Assembly: GCA_964640195.1 (NCBI GenBank)
Contig: CAZXIC010000003.1
Coordinates: 35,689-99,688, forward strand
Direction: 5' to 3'
Length of the DNA stretch: 64,000 nt
Source of the DNA: CAZXIC01 sp964640195
GTDB lineage: Archaea; Iainarchaeota; Iainarchaeia; Iainarchaeales; GCA-2688035
In this document: positions 55,244-62,554 of the stretch, one piece after another
Layout: each line of letters begins with the position of its first letter
How positions within the stretch are numbered: the first letter of the stretch is position 1
Position numbers and translations under genes: made by a program
The notes under the pieces: generated by a model
The model's database searches: none
The model's input: only the letters and a program-made list of their open reading frames with translations
Told to the model about the DNA's origin: nothing

Positions 55244-55972
55244 TCAGGGGTTCTTCCCTTTCTCAAAGCACTGCTGCATCACCTGCAGCACATTTTCCTT
55301 GTTTGCAATGTACCATCCTTCCTTTTCAGCTTTCTCGCGCAGTTCCTTGCTTGGGTTAAGGGCAACCGGCTTCTTAACGCTTTCAAATATTGCCCTGTCC
55401 TGCACGCTGTCGCCGAAGCCCATTGTTTTTTCTCTGTCAATTCCGAATTCTTCAATAAGTATGCTGATTGCCTTGGCTTTGCCATCTTCAGAGTGGATAT
55501 CGCTTTCAAGCGCACCATTGAATTTTCCCTTCTCAATGCCCAACCGCATTCCAGCAAAGCCGTCTGCGCCAATTTCATCGGAAACAAGGCGCAGATGCAG
55601 CTCCATGCCGACGCTTACCAGAAAAAATTTGTAGCCGTGCTGCTGCAGCATTTTCACAAGCGGCTTTGTGCTAGGGTAAAGGTTTGTTTCTTTCCATTCC
55701 TGAAAGAATTCCCTGGCAAGGCGCTCGGCTTTTTCCACTTCAATGCCCTCCATGCAGAGGGCAACAGCCCTGCTCCATTTTTGCACGGTTTCAAGGTAAG
55801 TTATTTTTCCTTCCGTGTAATCCTGCATTATTTTCTCGTGCAGCGCAAAGGCGCTTGGCTCAAGAACGTGCTTTTTTTCCAGGAAGCGAAGGAAATCAAC
55901 GGTGATAAAGCCGCTGCTCAAAGTTCCGTCAAGGTCTGAAAAGACTGCTTTGCCCGGCATTCCAACCAACAC
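55244..55972 (-). CDS. HAD-superfamily phosphatase (SerB-like, HAD-IB)
   Basis: 242 residues. Motif I AVFSDLDGTLSSG, motif II FLVSVGMELH, Lys region EDGKAKAIS, and motif IV MGFGDSVQDRAIFE. The helical cap after motif I (VDFLRFLEKKHVLEPSAFALHEKIMQDY) is that of phosphoserine phosphatase-like HAD-IB enzymes. Acts on an unknown small phosphate ester. An ATG five residues in (55960) is an equally good start, giving MPGKAVFSDLDGTL. Confidence 0.87.
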   Translation of the reverse strand: MLVGMPGKAVFSDLDGTLSSGFITVDFLRFLEKKHVLEPSAFALHEKIMQDYTEGKITYLETVQKWSRAVALCMEGIEVEKAERLAREFFQEWKETNLYPSTKPLVKMLQQHGYKFFLVSVGMELHLRLVSDEIGADGFAGMRLGIEKGKFNGALESDIHSEDGKAKAISILIEEFGIDREKTMGFGDSVQDRAIFESVKKPVALNPSKELREKAEKEGWYIANKENVLQVMQQCFEKGKNP

Positions 55973-56373
55973 GCGTTTCTTTAACTATTTGGCAGTGAAT
56001 TGTTTAAAATTGGTTTGCAAAAGCGGGAGTTGCAATACATGTGGGGCTTATACATTAAAGTGGTTTAGAATTCTAATCCAAGCCGCGGGATTGGTTTGCT
56101 TACGGAATTGATTAGGTATAACAAACAAATTGCACTAATAGATAAAGCAAGAATTTTTTGCTAAGACAGCTCCCACACGATTTTTTAGCTCCCTGCACAG
56201 CGCGCTCCCAAGACAGATTCTCTCCCAACGCAAAAAGAGGAGGATAATAGCGCCTTTTAGGGGAAGACAGCAAGAGAGCCTAAACAGCGGAAGCGCGCTC
56301 TCTTCCGGAAGCCCTTAAAAGGCTGAAAAAGGCAGTTATTTTACTGCGAAAGCGGAAAAAGAGGCTGTTTCGT
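55973..56373. other. 400-base intergenic region upstream of mcm
   Basis: No open frame. Holds four spaced (G/T)CTCCC motifs at 56169, 56188, 56204 and 56221 (16-19 bases apart), then a GC-rich segment with several hairpins just before mcm: AAGAGAGC/GCTCTCTT (near 56272-56303), GCAGT/ACTGC (near 56333-56348) and a small GC-GAAA-GC. The features could be an origin-type region or a structured leader. No tRNA or known RNA was identified. Confidence 0.4.
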
Positions 56374-58482
56374 ATGCCGGCAAAGCAGGAAGCGGTTGAA
56401 AGGACAGCAGGGGAAAACCCCTTCGCTGAAAAATTCCTCTCGTTCTTTGAAAGCCAGTACAAGAAGGAGATAGAGAAACTGGTTGAATCCTATCCGGAAA
56501 AGAGAAGCCTTAACATTGACTTTGCACTGCTGCAGCAGTTTGACTACGAGCTGGCGGACGAGCTGATTGAAAACCCTGATTACCTGCTTGATGCCGCACA
56601 TACAGCGATTGAAGGCATTGACATCCCAGCATTGGAGATAGCTACCTTTAAGCCGCACGTGCGCTTTTTCAACCTGCCCAAGGACAGGGAGCCTCTTGTG
56701 AGGGACATTGGCTCAAAGCACCTGGGGAAGCTTATTGCGGTTGAAGGGGTTGTAAGGCAGATAACGCAGGTGCAGCCAAAGCTGCTAGTTGCGAACTGGA
56801 GGTGCAGGAGGTGCGGCAACATCTACCAGATTGAGCAGGACAAGCAGCAGATAAGGATGCCGAACTTCTGCGAATGCAAACACAGGGACTTTGAGCTGGT
56901 GGAAGAGCAAAGCGAATTCGTTGACTCGCAGAGGATTCAGATACAGGAGCCTTTGGAAAAGCTCAAGGGGAACGAGCAGCCGACCCCTTTGGATGTTTAC
57001 GTTGCAGATGATTTGGTGAACATGATAAGCCCAGGGGACAAGACGAGGTTTGTGGGCGTGCTGAGGTTGTATCCCCCCCAGTCAAAGAAAGCGGTTTACG
57101 GCAGGTTCTTGGAGGCAATCCACCTGGAGGAAACCGCAAAGGAGTTTGAAGAGGTTGAAATAACGGAAGAAGAGGAGAAGGAAATAAGGAGGCTTGCGAA
57201 AAGCAAGGACATTTACGAGAGGCTGACAAGGAGCATCGCGCCCGCAATTTACGGGCACGACGTTGTAAAGGAGACAATTGCGCTGCAGTTGTTCGGCGGA
57301 GTCAAGAAAACCTTGCCCGGAGACCAGTCAATCAGGGGAAACCTGCACGTGCTGCTGGTCGGCGACCCATCAACGGGCAAGAGCCAGCTGCTGCAGGCGG
57401 CAAACAACATCGCGCCAAAGAGCATTTACACTGCTGGGAAGACCACGTCGGCGGTAGGGCTTACGGCTTCGGCAGTGAAGGACGATTTCGGCGAAGGGGG
57501 CTGGACTCTGAAGGCAGGCGCCCTTGTTTTAAGCAGCGGCGGAACCTGCATGGCAGATGAACTGGACAAAATGGACCCAGAGGACAGGTTTGCACTGCAT
57601 GAGGCAATGGAGCAGGGCATGGTCAGCGTTGCAAAGGCAGGCATTGTCACAAGGTTCAAGGCTGATACGTCCATTCTGGCTGCGTGCAACCCGAAGCTGA
57701 GCAGGTTTGACCAGTATACGCCGTTCATTGAGCAGATAAACCTGCCCGCAACCCTTATCTCAAGGTTTGACCTGTTTTTCATGATTCGCGACGTTCTTGA
57801 CAAAACAAAAGACGAAGCGATTGCAGCGCATATCCTAAGGACGCACAAAAGCGGTGAAATAATTTCCCAGTACAAGAAGAAGGGAAAGGCGCTCAAGAAA
57901 AAAGAGATGGAAGAGATTGAGGCAATCGCTGCACCTGCAATAGAGCCTGGGCTGCTTGGAAAGTACATAAGCTATGCAAGGCAGAACATTTTTCCTGCGC
58001 TGTGCAGGGAGGCAATAGCTGCAATCAGCGAGTTTTACGTGAGCCTCAGGGACAGCGGGAGAAAGGAAGGAAGCTATGCCGCCACGCACAGGCAGCTGGA
58101 GGGCCTCGTTAGGCTTGGCGAAGCCTCAGCCAGGGTCAGGTTAAGCGACATTGTGGAAAAGCAGGATGCGGAAAGGGCAATAAGGCTCATGAGGGCGTCG
58201 CTCAGCGATGTTGTAACCGACCCGGAAACAGGGAAAATCGATTACGACATCATTGCGACAGGTGTAACGCACACGCAGGTTACAAACATGAAGAAAATCC
58301 TGAATATGGTGAAAAGCAAGGCAAGGGATGTTGACGCAGTGCCAGTGCAGGACGTGCTGGACGAAGCGGAAAGCGAGGGAATAAGCAAGGACAAGGCAAG
58401 GGATTTGATTGCAAAGCTGGAGCGGAAAGGCGAATTGTACAGGCCGAGACACGACGTGCTGAAGCCGACGCAGAGGCAATAA
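56374..58482 (+). CDS. mcm: Replicative helicase MCM
   Basis: 702 residues. N-terminal domain with a zinc site CRRCGNIYQ (C144, C147)...CECKH (about 167-171); OB fold; AAA+ core with Walker A GDPSTGKS (330-337), Walker B region TCMADELDKM (D395, E396; the usual I-D-E-F is A-D-E-L), sensor 1 AACNP, arginine finger LISRFDLFF, and a C-terminal winged helix (VQDVLDEAESEGISKDKARDLIAKLERKGELY). It unwinds DNA as a hexamer 3' to 5'. It follows a 400-base non-coding region and precedes a presenilin-like protease gene. Confidence 0.97.
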   Translation: MPAKQEAVERTAGENPFAEKFLSFFESQYKKEIEKLVESYPEKRSLNIDFALLQQFDYELADELIENPDYLLDAAHTAIEGIDIPALEIATFKPHVRFFNLPKDREPLVRDIGSKHLGKLIAVEGVVRQITQVQPKLLVANWRCRRCGNIYQIEQDKQQIRMPNFCECKHRDFELVEEQSEFVDSQRIQIQEPLEKLKGNEQPTPLDVYVADDLVNMISPGDKTRFVGVLRLYPPQSKKAVYGRFLEAIHLEETAKEFEEVEITEEEEKEIRRLAKSKDIYERLTRSIAPAIYGHDVVKETIALQLFGGVKKTLPGDQSIRGNLHVLLVGDPSTGKSQLLQAANNIAPKSIYTAGKTTSAVGLTASAVKDDFGEGGWTLKAGALVLSSGGTCMADELDKMDPEDRFALHEAMEQGMVSVAKAGIVTRFKADTSILAACNPKLSRFDQYTPFIEQINLPATLISRFDLFFMIRDVLDKTKDEAIAAHILRTHKSGEIISQYKKKGKALKKKEMEEIEAIAAPAIEPGLLGKYISYARQNIFPALCREAIAAISEFYVSLRDSGRKEGSYAATHRQLEGLVRLGEASARVRLSDIVEKQDAERAIRLMRASLSDVVTDPETGKIDYDIIATGVTHTQVTNMKKILNMVKSKARDVDAVPVQDVLDEAESEGISKDKARDLIAKLERKGELYRPRHDVLKPTQRQ

Positions 58483-58512
58483 CTTAATTAACCCTGCTGC
58501 CCTTTTTTGATA

Positions 58513-59337
58513 ATGCGCAAACTGATTTTGCTCCTTGTAGTGGTTTTCGTCGCAACGCAGCTGCTTGGCGTTGCAGTAGGCGTAAACCTCATCGGCGCGA
58601 TTGCAGCAGGCGAAATAGAGCAGCCAACTGTTGTAACCGAAAACCCTGAAGACCCGGTAAATGCGATTGCACTGCTTGTTTACATCCTGCTTTTCACTGC
58701 TTTTCTGCTTGTTTTCCTCAGGTTCTTCAGGGGCAGGTTTTTGTTCAAGGCGCTTGAAACACTGGTCGTATTCAGCGCTTCGCTGCTTGTGTTTGAGACA
58801 TTTGCCCTGGGCGCTGCCTTTGTCTTTGCATTTGAACTTGTTGCGGTAAGGCTGCTGCTGCCGAAAGACGTTCTTATCAGGGATATCGCAGCAGTGATTG
58901 CAATCGCAGGCGTCGGGGCATTGCTCGGGGTGGCGCTTGGGGTAATTCCGGTGCTTGTTTTCCTCATACTGCTTGCGTGCTATGACTTCATCGCTGTTTT
59001 CAAAACAAGGCACATGGTCACACTGGCAAAGGGAATTGCAAGGCAAAACCTTGCCTTCACTGTTGCAATGCCAACGCGAGAGCACCAGTTCGAGCTCGGG
59101 ACAGGAGACCTTGTGCTGCCGTTGGTGTTTGCTGTAAGCGTTATGAAAGCAAACCTGCTTTTGGGGTTTCCCCTTTTTCTTGTGGCACCAGCGATGATTT
59201 TAATTGCCTCGCTCGCAGGGCTGCTTGTCACAATCGCTTACTCAGGCAGGCACATTGGGAAGGCATTGCCTGCACTGCCCTTGCAGGCAGTGCTGATGCT
59301 TGCGGCATGGCTGCTGTCAAGGGCAGTGGGCTTTTAG
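58513..59337 (+). CDS. Presenilin/signal-peptide-peptidase-like aspartyl protease
   Basis: About 274 residues with nine hydrophobic segments. The three A22 signatures are LACYDFIAVFKT (YD), ELGTGDLVLPLVF (GxGD) and LPALPLQAVLM (PAL). These archaeal homologues cut single-pass membrane proteins within the bilayer. It starts 30 bases after the mcm stop; the ATG at 58513 is preferred over a TTG at 58507. Confidence 0.93.
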   Translation: MRKLILLLVVVFVATQLLGVAVGVNLIGAIAAGEIEQPTVVTENPEDPVNAIALLVYILLFTAFLLVFLRFFRGRFLFKALETLVVFSASLLVFETFALGAAFVFAFELVAVRLLLPKDVLIRDIAAVIAIAGVGALLGVALGVIPVLVFLILLACYDFIAVFKTRHMVTLAKGIARQNLAFTVAMPTREHQFELGTGDLVLPLVFAVSVMKANLLLGFPLFLVAPAMILIASLAGLLVTIAYSGRHIGKALPALPLQAVLMLAAWLLSRAVGF

Positions 59338-59344
59338 GAAACGC

Positions 59345-59851
59345 TCAGGCAACAAAAAACCAGGCTTTTATTATCTGCATCCCATAAAAGCCTGCGTAAG
59401 CAAGTAGGCAGTATCTCAAAACCTTTCCTGCAAGGGCAGCAATGAAAAAGCGCCTTGGGCTGTACTTTATAAGCCCGGCGGCAATGCCGATGACGTCAAA
59501 GGGGAATGGCGTCAGGGCTCCCAAAAAAACAATCCACATCCCCTTGTAGCGCAGCCTTTTCCTTATTTCCGTGATGCTCACAACGCCGCGCTTTTTGATG
59601 CTTTCAAAGCCCCTTACGCCCAGGTAGCCGAGAATGTATGCGGACATCTCGCCGATTGCGGCGCCGGCGCCGCTTACAAGCCCTGTTGCCAGAACCTGCG
59701 CTGATGTTGGGGCAATTGCACCGTATCCAACGACAAACAGGTCAATCGGCAGCGGAAAAAGGATTGTCGCGTTGCCGACAATGCTTGCAATGAACAAGCC
59801 GAGCAAACCGTACTGGCTGAACAGGAATTCAATCAGGGGCAGCAAATCCAT
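59345..59851 (-). CDS. DedA/VTT-domain membrane protein
   Basis: About 168 residues from ATG 59851. The VTT core is seen as VGNATILFPLPIDLFVVGYGAIAPTSAQVLATGLVSGAGAAIGEMSAYILGY followed by KGMWIVFLGALTPFPFDVIGIAAGLIKYSPRRFF, with the re-entrant segments and the F-x-P and conserved Arg of the family. VTT proteins act as lipid scramblases or undecaprenyl-phosphate/PE flippases; the archaeal substrate is unknown. Converges with the presenilin-like gene, 7 bases apart. Confidence 0.85.
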   Translation of the reverse strand: MDLLPLIEFLFSQYGLLGLFIASIVGNATILFPLPIDLFVVGYGAIAPTSAQVLATGLVSGAGAAIGEMSAYILGYLGVRGFESIKKRGVVSITEIRKRLRYKGMWIVFLGALTPFPFDVIGIAAGLIKYSPRRFFIAALAGKVLRYCLLAYAGFYGMQIIKAWFFVA

Positions 59852-59947
59852 GGCAAATACAAAAAGCAGAAGGTTGTTAATATTTGTTTCTTTTTTGGAA
59901 CAGAGCATTAAAAGAATTTAAAAATTAAACGGGCTTAAAGGTTTTTG

Positions 59948-60355
59948 ATGGAATACGAGAAAATGCTGGACAGGCTTTATGCAAGCCTGCCAGAGAAGAC
60001 GAGGAAGCGTGAACGCTTTGAGATGCCTGTTGCAGAGAGCTTCATGCAGGGGAACAAGACAATTGTGAGGAATTTTTCCCACATTCTGAAAGCGATTAAC
60101 AGGGACGGCAGGCACATGTGCAAGTTCCTTGCAAAGGAAACCGCAACCAGTGCAACAGCCGACAGCGCAGGCAGGCTGGTTTTGGTTGGAAAGTTCAATG
60201 CGCAGCAAGTGAATGACCTGGTAAGCAGCTATGTCACGCAGTTCGTTTTGTGCCCTGAGTGCAAGAGGCCTGACACGAAGGTTGAGGAAAGACAGGGCGT
60301 GAGAATGCTGAGGTGCGAAGCCTGCGGTGCCTTAAGCGCTGTGAAGGGGCTGTAA
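59948..60355 (+). CDS. eif2b: Translation initiation factor aIF2 beta subunit
   Basis: 135 residues. The core domain has NFSHILKAINRDGRHMCKFLAKETATSATADSAGRLVLVGKF and the C-terminal C4 zinc ribbon CPECKRPDTKVEERQGVRMLRCEACGA. It joins alpha and gamma to bring Met-tRNA to the small subunit. It is followed by DUF424, aIF1A and Rio1, a known translation cluster. A TTG one codon earlier is possible. Confidence 0.96.
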   Translation: MEYEKMLDRLYASLPEKTRKRERFEMPVAESFMQGNKTIVRNFSHILKAINRDGRHMCKFLAKETATSATADSAGRLVLVGKFNAQQVNDLVSSYVTQFVLCPECKRPDTKVEERQGVRMLRCEACGALSAVKGL

Positions 60356-60361
60356 AAAAAG

Positions 60362-60661
60362 GTGAGGCTGATTTTCCACAAGATTCACAGCATGCAGGGC
60401 AGGCAAGTGCTTGCAGTATGCGACAGGGAAATAGCGGGAAGGGAACTGAGGCAGGGCAAGGTTTCTTTTGCCGTAAGCGAGCGCTTTTACAAGGAAAAGA
60501 GCGTTGGGGAAAAGGAATTGAGGCAGCTGCTGCACATGTTCGATAACATAAACATCGTTGGAAACAGGGCTGTCGCCATTGCCATGGAGGAGAAGCTGGT
60601 GCAGCCGGAAAGCGTGATGGAAATCCAGGGAGTAAAGCACGTGCAAATATTTAAAGTCTGA
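60362..60661 (+). CDS. DUF424 family protein
   Basis: 99 residues. FHKIHSMQGRQVLAVCDREIAGRELRQGKVSFAVSERFYKEKSVGEKELRQLLHMFDNINIVGNRAVAIAMEEKLVQPESVMEIQGVKHVQIFKV matches the archaeal DUF424 family, beta-rich with a conserved vC-D-e-liGr-l start. Its usual place is directly after aIF2 beta, as here. It probably binds RNA or the translation factors, but function is unshown. GTG start, 6 bases after the aIF2 beta stop. Confidence 0.85.
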   Translation: MRLIFHKIHSMQGRQVLAVCDREIAGRELRQGKVSFAVSERFYKEKSVGEKELRQLLHMFDNINIVGNRAVAIAMEEKLVQPESVMEIQGVKHVQIFKV

Positions 60662-60681
60662 ATCTTGCTTGGTGACAAAAG

Positions 60682-61011
60682 ATGCCGGGAAACAAGGGCA
60701 GGAAGGACAGGAACGGGCAGGAAAGCATCGGCAGGCTGCGCTTCCCGAAAAGGGAAGAGCACGAGCAGTTCGCTGTTGTAACACAGCTGATGGGCGCAAG
60801 CCAGATAAGGGCATTATGCGAAGACGGCCAGGAAAGAATGTGCAGGATTCCCGGCAAGATGAGGAAAAGGGTCTGGATAAGGGTAAACGATGTGGTCATT
60901 GTAAGGCTGTGGGAGTTCCAGCAGAGCAAGGCAGACATTGCCTGGCGCTTCCTGGGAAACCAGGTTGAATGGATGAAACGCAAAGGCTACCTCAAGAACC
61001 TGCCTGTTTGA
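60682..61011 (+). CDS. eif1A: Translation initiation factor aIF1A
   Basis: 109 residues with the OB-fold core EEHEQFAVVTQLMGASQIRALCEDGQERMCRIPGKMRKRVWIRVNDVVIVRLWEFQQSKADIAWRF. aIF1A occupies the A site of the small subunit during initiation. The basic N-terminal tail is a normal feature. Located between DUF424 and Rio1. Confidence 0.96.
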   Translation: MPGNKGRKDRNGQESIGRLRFPKREEHEQFAVVTQLMGASQIRALCEDGQERMCRIPGKMRKRVWIRVNDVVIVRLWEFQQSKADIAWRFLGNQVEWMKRKGYLKNLPV

Positions 61012-61077
61012 AGGGCTTCAGACAGTTCTGGCAAAAAACCGGTTGGTAATTTAAACTGCTTTTAGCATTGTTTTTCT

Positions 61078-61845
61078 ATGCAGGCTGAGGGCAAAGAGGA
61101 ATTTGATTTAAGGAAATTTGTGCCGAGGGAAGAGCAGAGGAGGACATTTGCAAAGGTATTTGACAGGGGCACAATCCGGGCAGTGCACAGGCTTGCAATG
61201 AAAGGGCATTTTGACGTTCTTGAGTTTGTTGTAAGCACTGGCAAGGAAGCGCACGTGTTCAGGGCAAGGGACAGGGCAAGGAACAGCAGGGCAGTGAAGA
61301 TTTACAAGATTGGGACAAGCGATTTCAATAGGATGCACCGCTACCTGCAAGGCGATGTGAGGTTTAAGAACGTTAGGCAGAACAAGAGGGACATTGTTTT
61401 TGCCTGGACGAGGAAGGAATTCAAGAACCTTTCATTGATGAACAAGGCAGGGGTAAGGGCGCCGATGCCGGTTGCATTCTTTGAAAATGTTCTGGTGATG
61501 GAATTCATTGGCTTGCCCGGCACAGAGGAGGCTGCCCTAACCTTAAAGGAGCTGCCGATGCCCGACCTGCCCAAGGCTTACGCCACGGTTGTTGACTTTC
61601 TTGCAAGGCTGCTGTACAAGGCAGAACTTGTGTATGCTGATTTCAGCGAATACAACATCTTGAACAACACGCAGGAACTTGTCCTGATTGATGCAGGGCA
61701 GGCAGTTCTTACGACGCACCCTGAGGCAAAGGAGTTTTTTGAAAGGGATGCGCAGAACGTTGCGAACTACTTCACGAAACTTGGGCTTAAGAAAAGCAGG
61801 GAAGAGCTTGTAGAGGACATGAGGCAGAAAAAGGGCAAAATCTGA
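61078..61845 (+). CDS. rio1: Rio1 protein kinase/ATPase
   Basis: 255 residues. P-loop region VVSTGKEAHVFRA (STGKEA signature), the catalytic loop LVYADFSEYNIL (the usual HxD is Y-A-D here; Asp and Asn retained), and the metal-binding LIDAGQAVL. RIO1 acts late in small-subunit maturation. The order Rio1 - KH protein (Pno1/Dim2) seen here links the two ribosome biogenesis factors. An unusual Y for His in the catalytic loop deserves note. Confidence 0.93.
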   Translation: MQAEGKEEFDLRKFVPREEQRRTFAKVFDRGTIRAVHRLAMKGHFDVLEFVVSTGKEAHVFRARDRARNSRAVKIYKIGTSDFNRMHRYLQGDVRFKNVRQNKRDIVFAWTRKEFKNLSLMNKAGVRAPMPVAFFENVLVMEFIGLPGTEEAALTLKELPMPDLPKAYATVVDFLARLLYKAELVYADFSEYNILNNTQELVLIDAGQAVLTTHPEAKEFFERDAQNVANYFTKLGLKKSREELVEDMRQKKGKI

Positions 61846-61848
61846 GGC

Positions 61849-61937
61849 GCTGCACAGGCGGCCCAAAAATGCATTATAATGCGCTTAATGGCTGATTTGG
61901 GCGGTTTTATTCCGCAACGTGCAGCCGTGAAATCAGC
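61849..61937 (+). ncRNA. Structured intergenic segment between rio1 and the KH gene
   Basis: GCTGCAC (61849-55) pairs with GTGCAGC (61919-25), GCCCAAA (61861-67) with TTTGGGC (61896-902), and GCATTATAATGC (61871-82) is self-complementary. An alternative pairing of GCTGATTT (61891-98) with AAATCAGC (61930-37) excludes the second helix. This might be a 5' leader of the KH-topoVI transcript. No known RNA family recognised. Confidence 0.35.
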
Positions 61938-61995
61938 TTATTAAAGATTTCCCTGCCTTTTTAATAATATATAATAATATATTGAGGTCTTCTTT

Positions 61996-62541
61996 TTGCC
62001 TTCGGAACTGTTTGAAAGCGTAAAGATAGCAAGGGAACGGGTTGCGGTTTTGATTGGAAAGGGGGGCAAAACAAAGCAGAAGCTGGAGAGGCTTACCGGC
62101 ACAAAAATATCTGTTGACAGTGCAACAGGCGATGTGGAATTGCAGGGAAAAGAAGAAGGAGCGGAGAATTTTTACAATGCAGTAAACGTTGTCAAAGCGG
62201 TTGGCAGGGGCTTTTCGCCCGAAAATGCCTTCCTGCTGCTTGACCCTGAGTACCTGCTTGACGTAATAAAGATAAGCGATGTCAGCAGTGGAAGCGAAAG
62301 CGCAATTACCGTGAAAAAAGGCAGGGTCATCGGAAAGCACGGCTATGCAAGGGAGAGGATTGAAAGGGAAACAGAAAGCAGGATTGCGGTGCACGGCAAG
62401 ACGGTTGCGGTAATCGGAAAGCCTGAAAGCATAGAGATTGCAAGGAAGGCAATTGAAATGCTGCTGCAGGGCGCAGAGCACAGCACCATATTCAGGTTCC
62501 TGCAGAGGCGGAGGATTGGGGAAACAAAATTCAGCATTTAG
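61996..62541 (+). CDS. KH-domain ribosome biogenesis protein (Pno1/Dim2-like)
   Basis: 181 residues, TTG start. Two KH-like modules: VAVLIGKGGKTKQKLERLTGTKISV (GKGG loop) and VIGKHGYARERIERETESRIAVHGKTVAVIG (GKHG loop), the pattern of archaeal Dim2/Pno1. In eukaryotes the protein binds the 3' end of small-subunit rRNA. Rio1 directly upstream and topoisomerase VI B downstream are its usual archaeal neighbours. Confidence 0.9.
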   Translation: MPSELFESVKIARERVAVLIGKGGKTKQKLERLTGTKISVDSATGDVELQGKEEGAENFYNAVNVVKAVGRGFSPENAFLLLDPEYLLDVIKISDVSSGSESAITVKKGRVIGKHGYARERIERETESRIAVHGKTVAVIGKPESIEIARKAIEMLLQGAEHSTIFRFLQRRRIGETKFSI

Positions 62542-62554
62542 GGAAGGAATAAAA

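Noticed and set aside
58141..59085. 314-codon minus-strand frame across the mcm end and presenilin-like gene
   Set aside because: Cys/His/Lys/Gln-rich translation without any motif, opposite two well-defined proteins.
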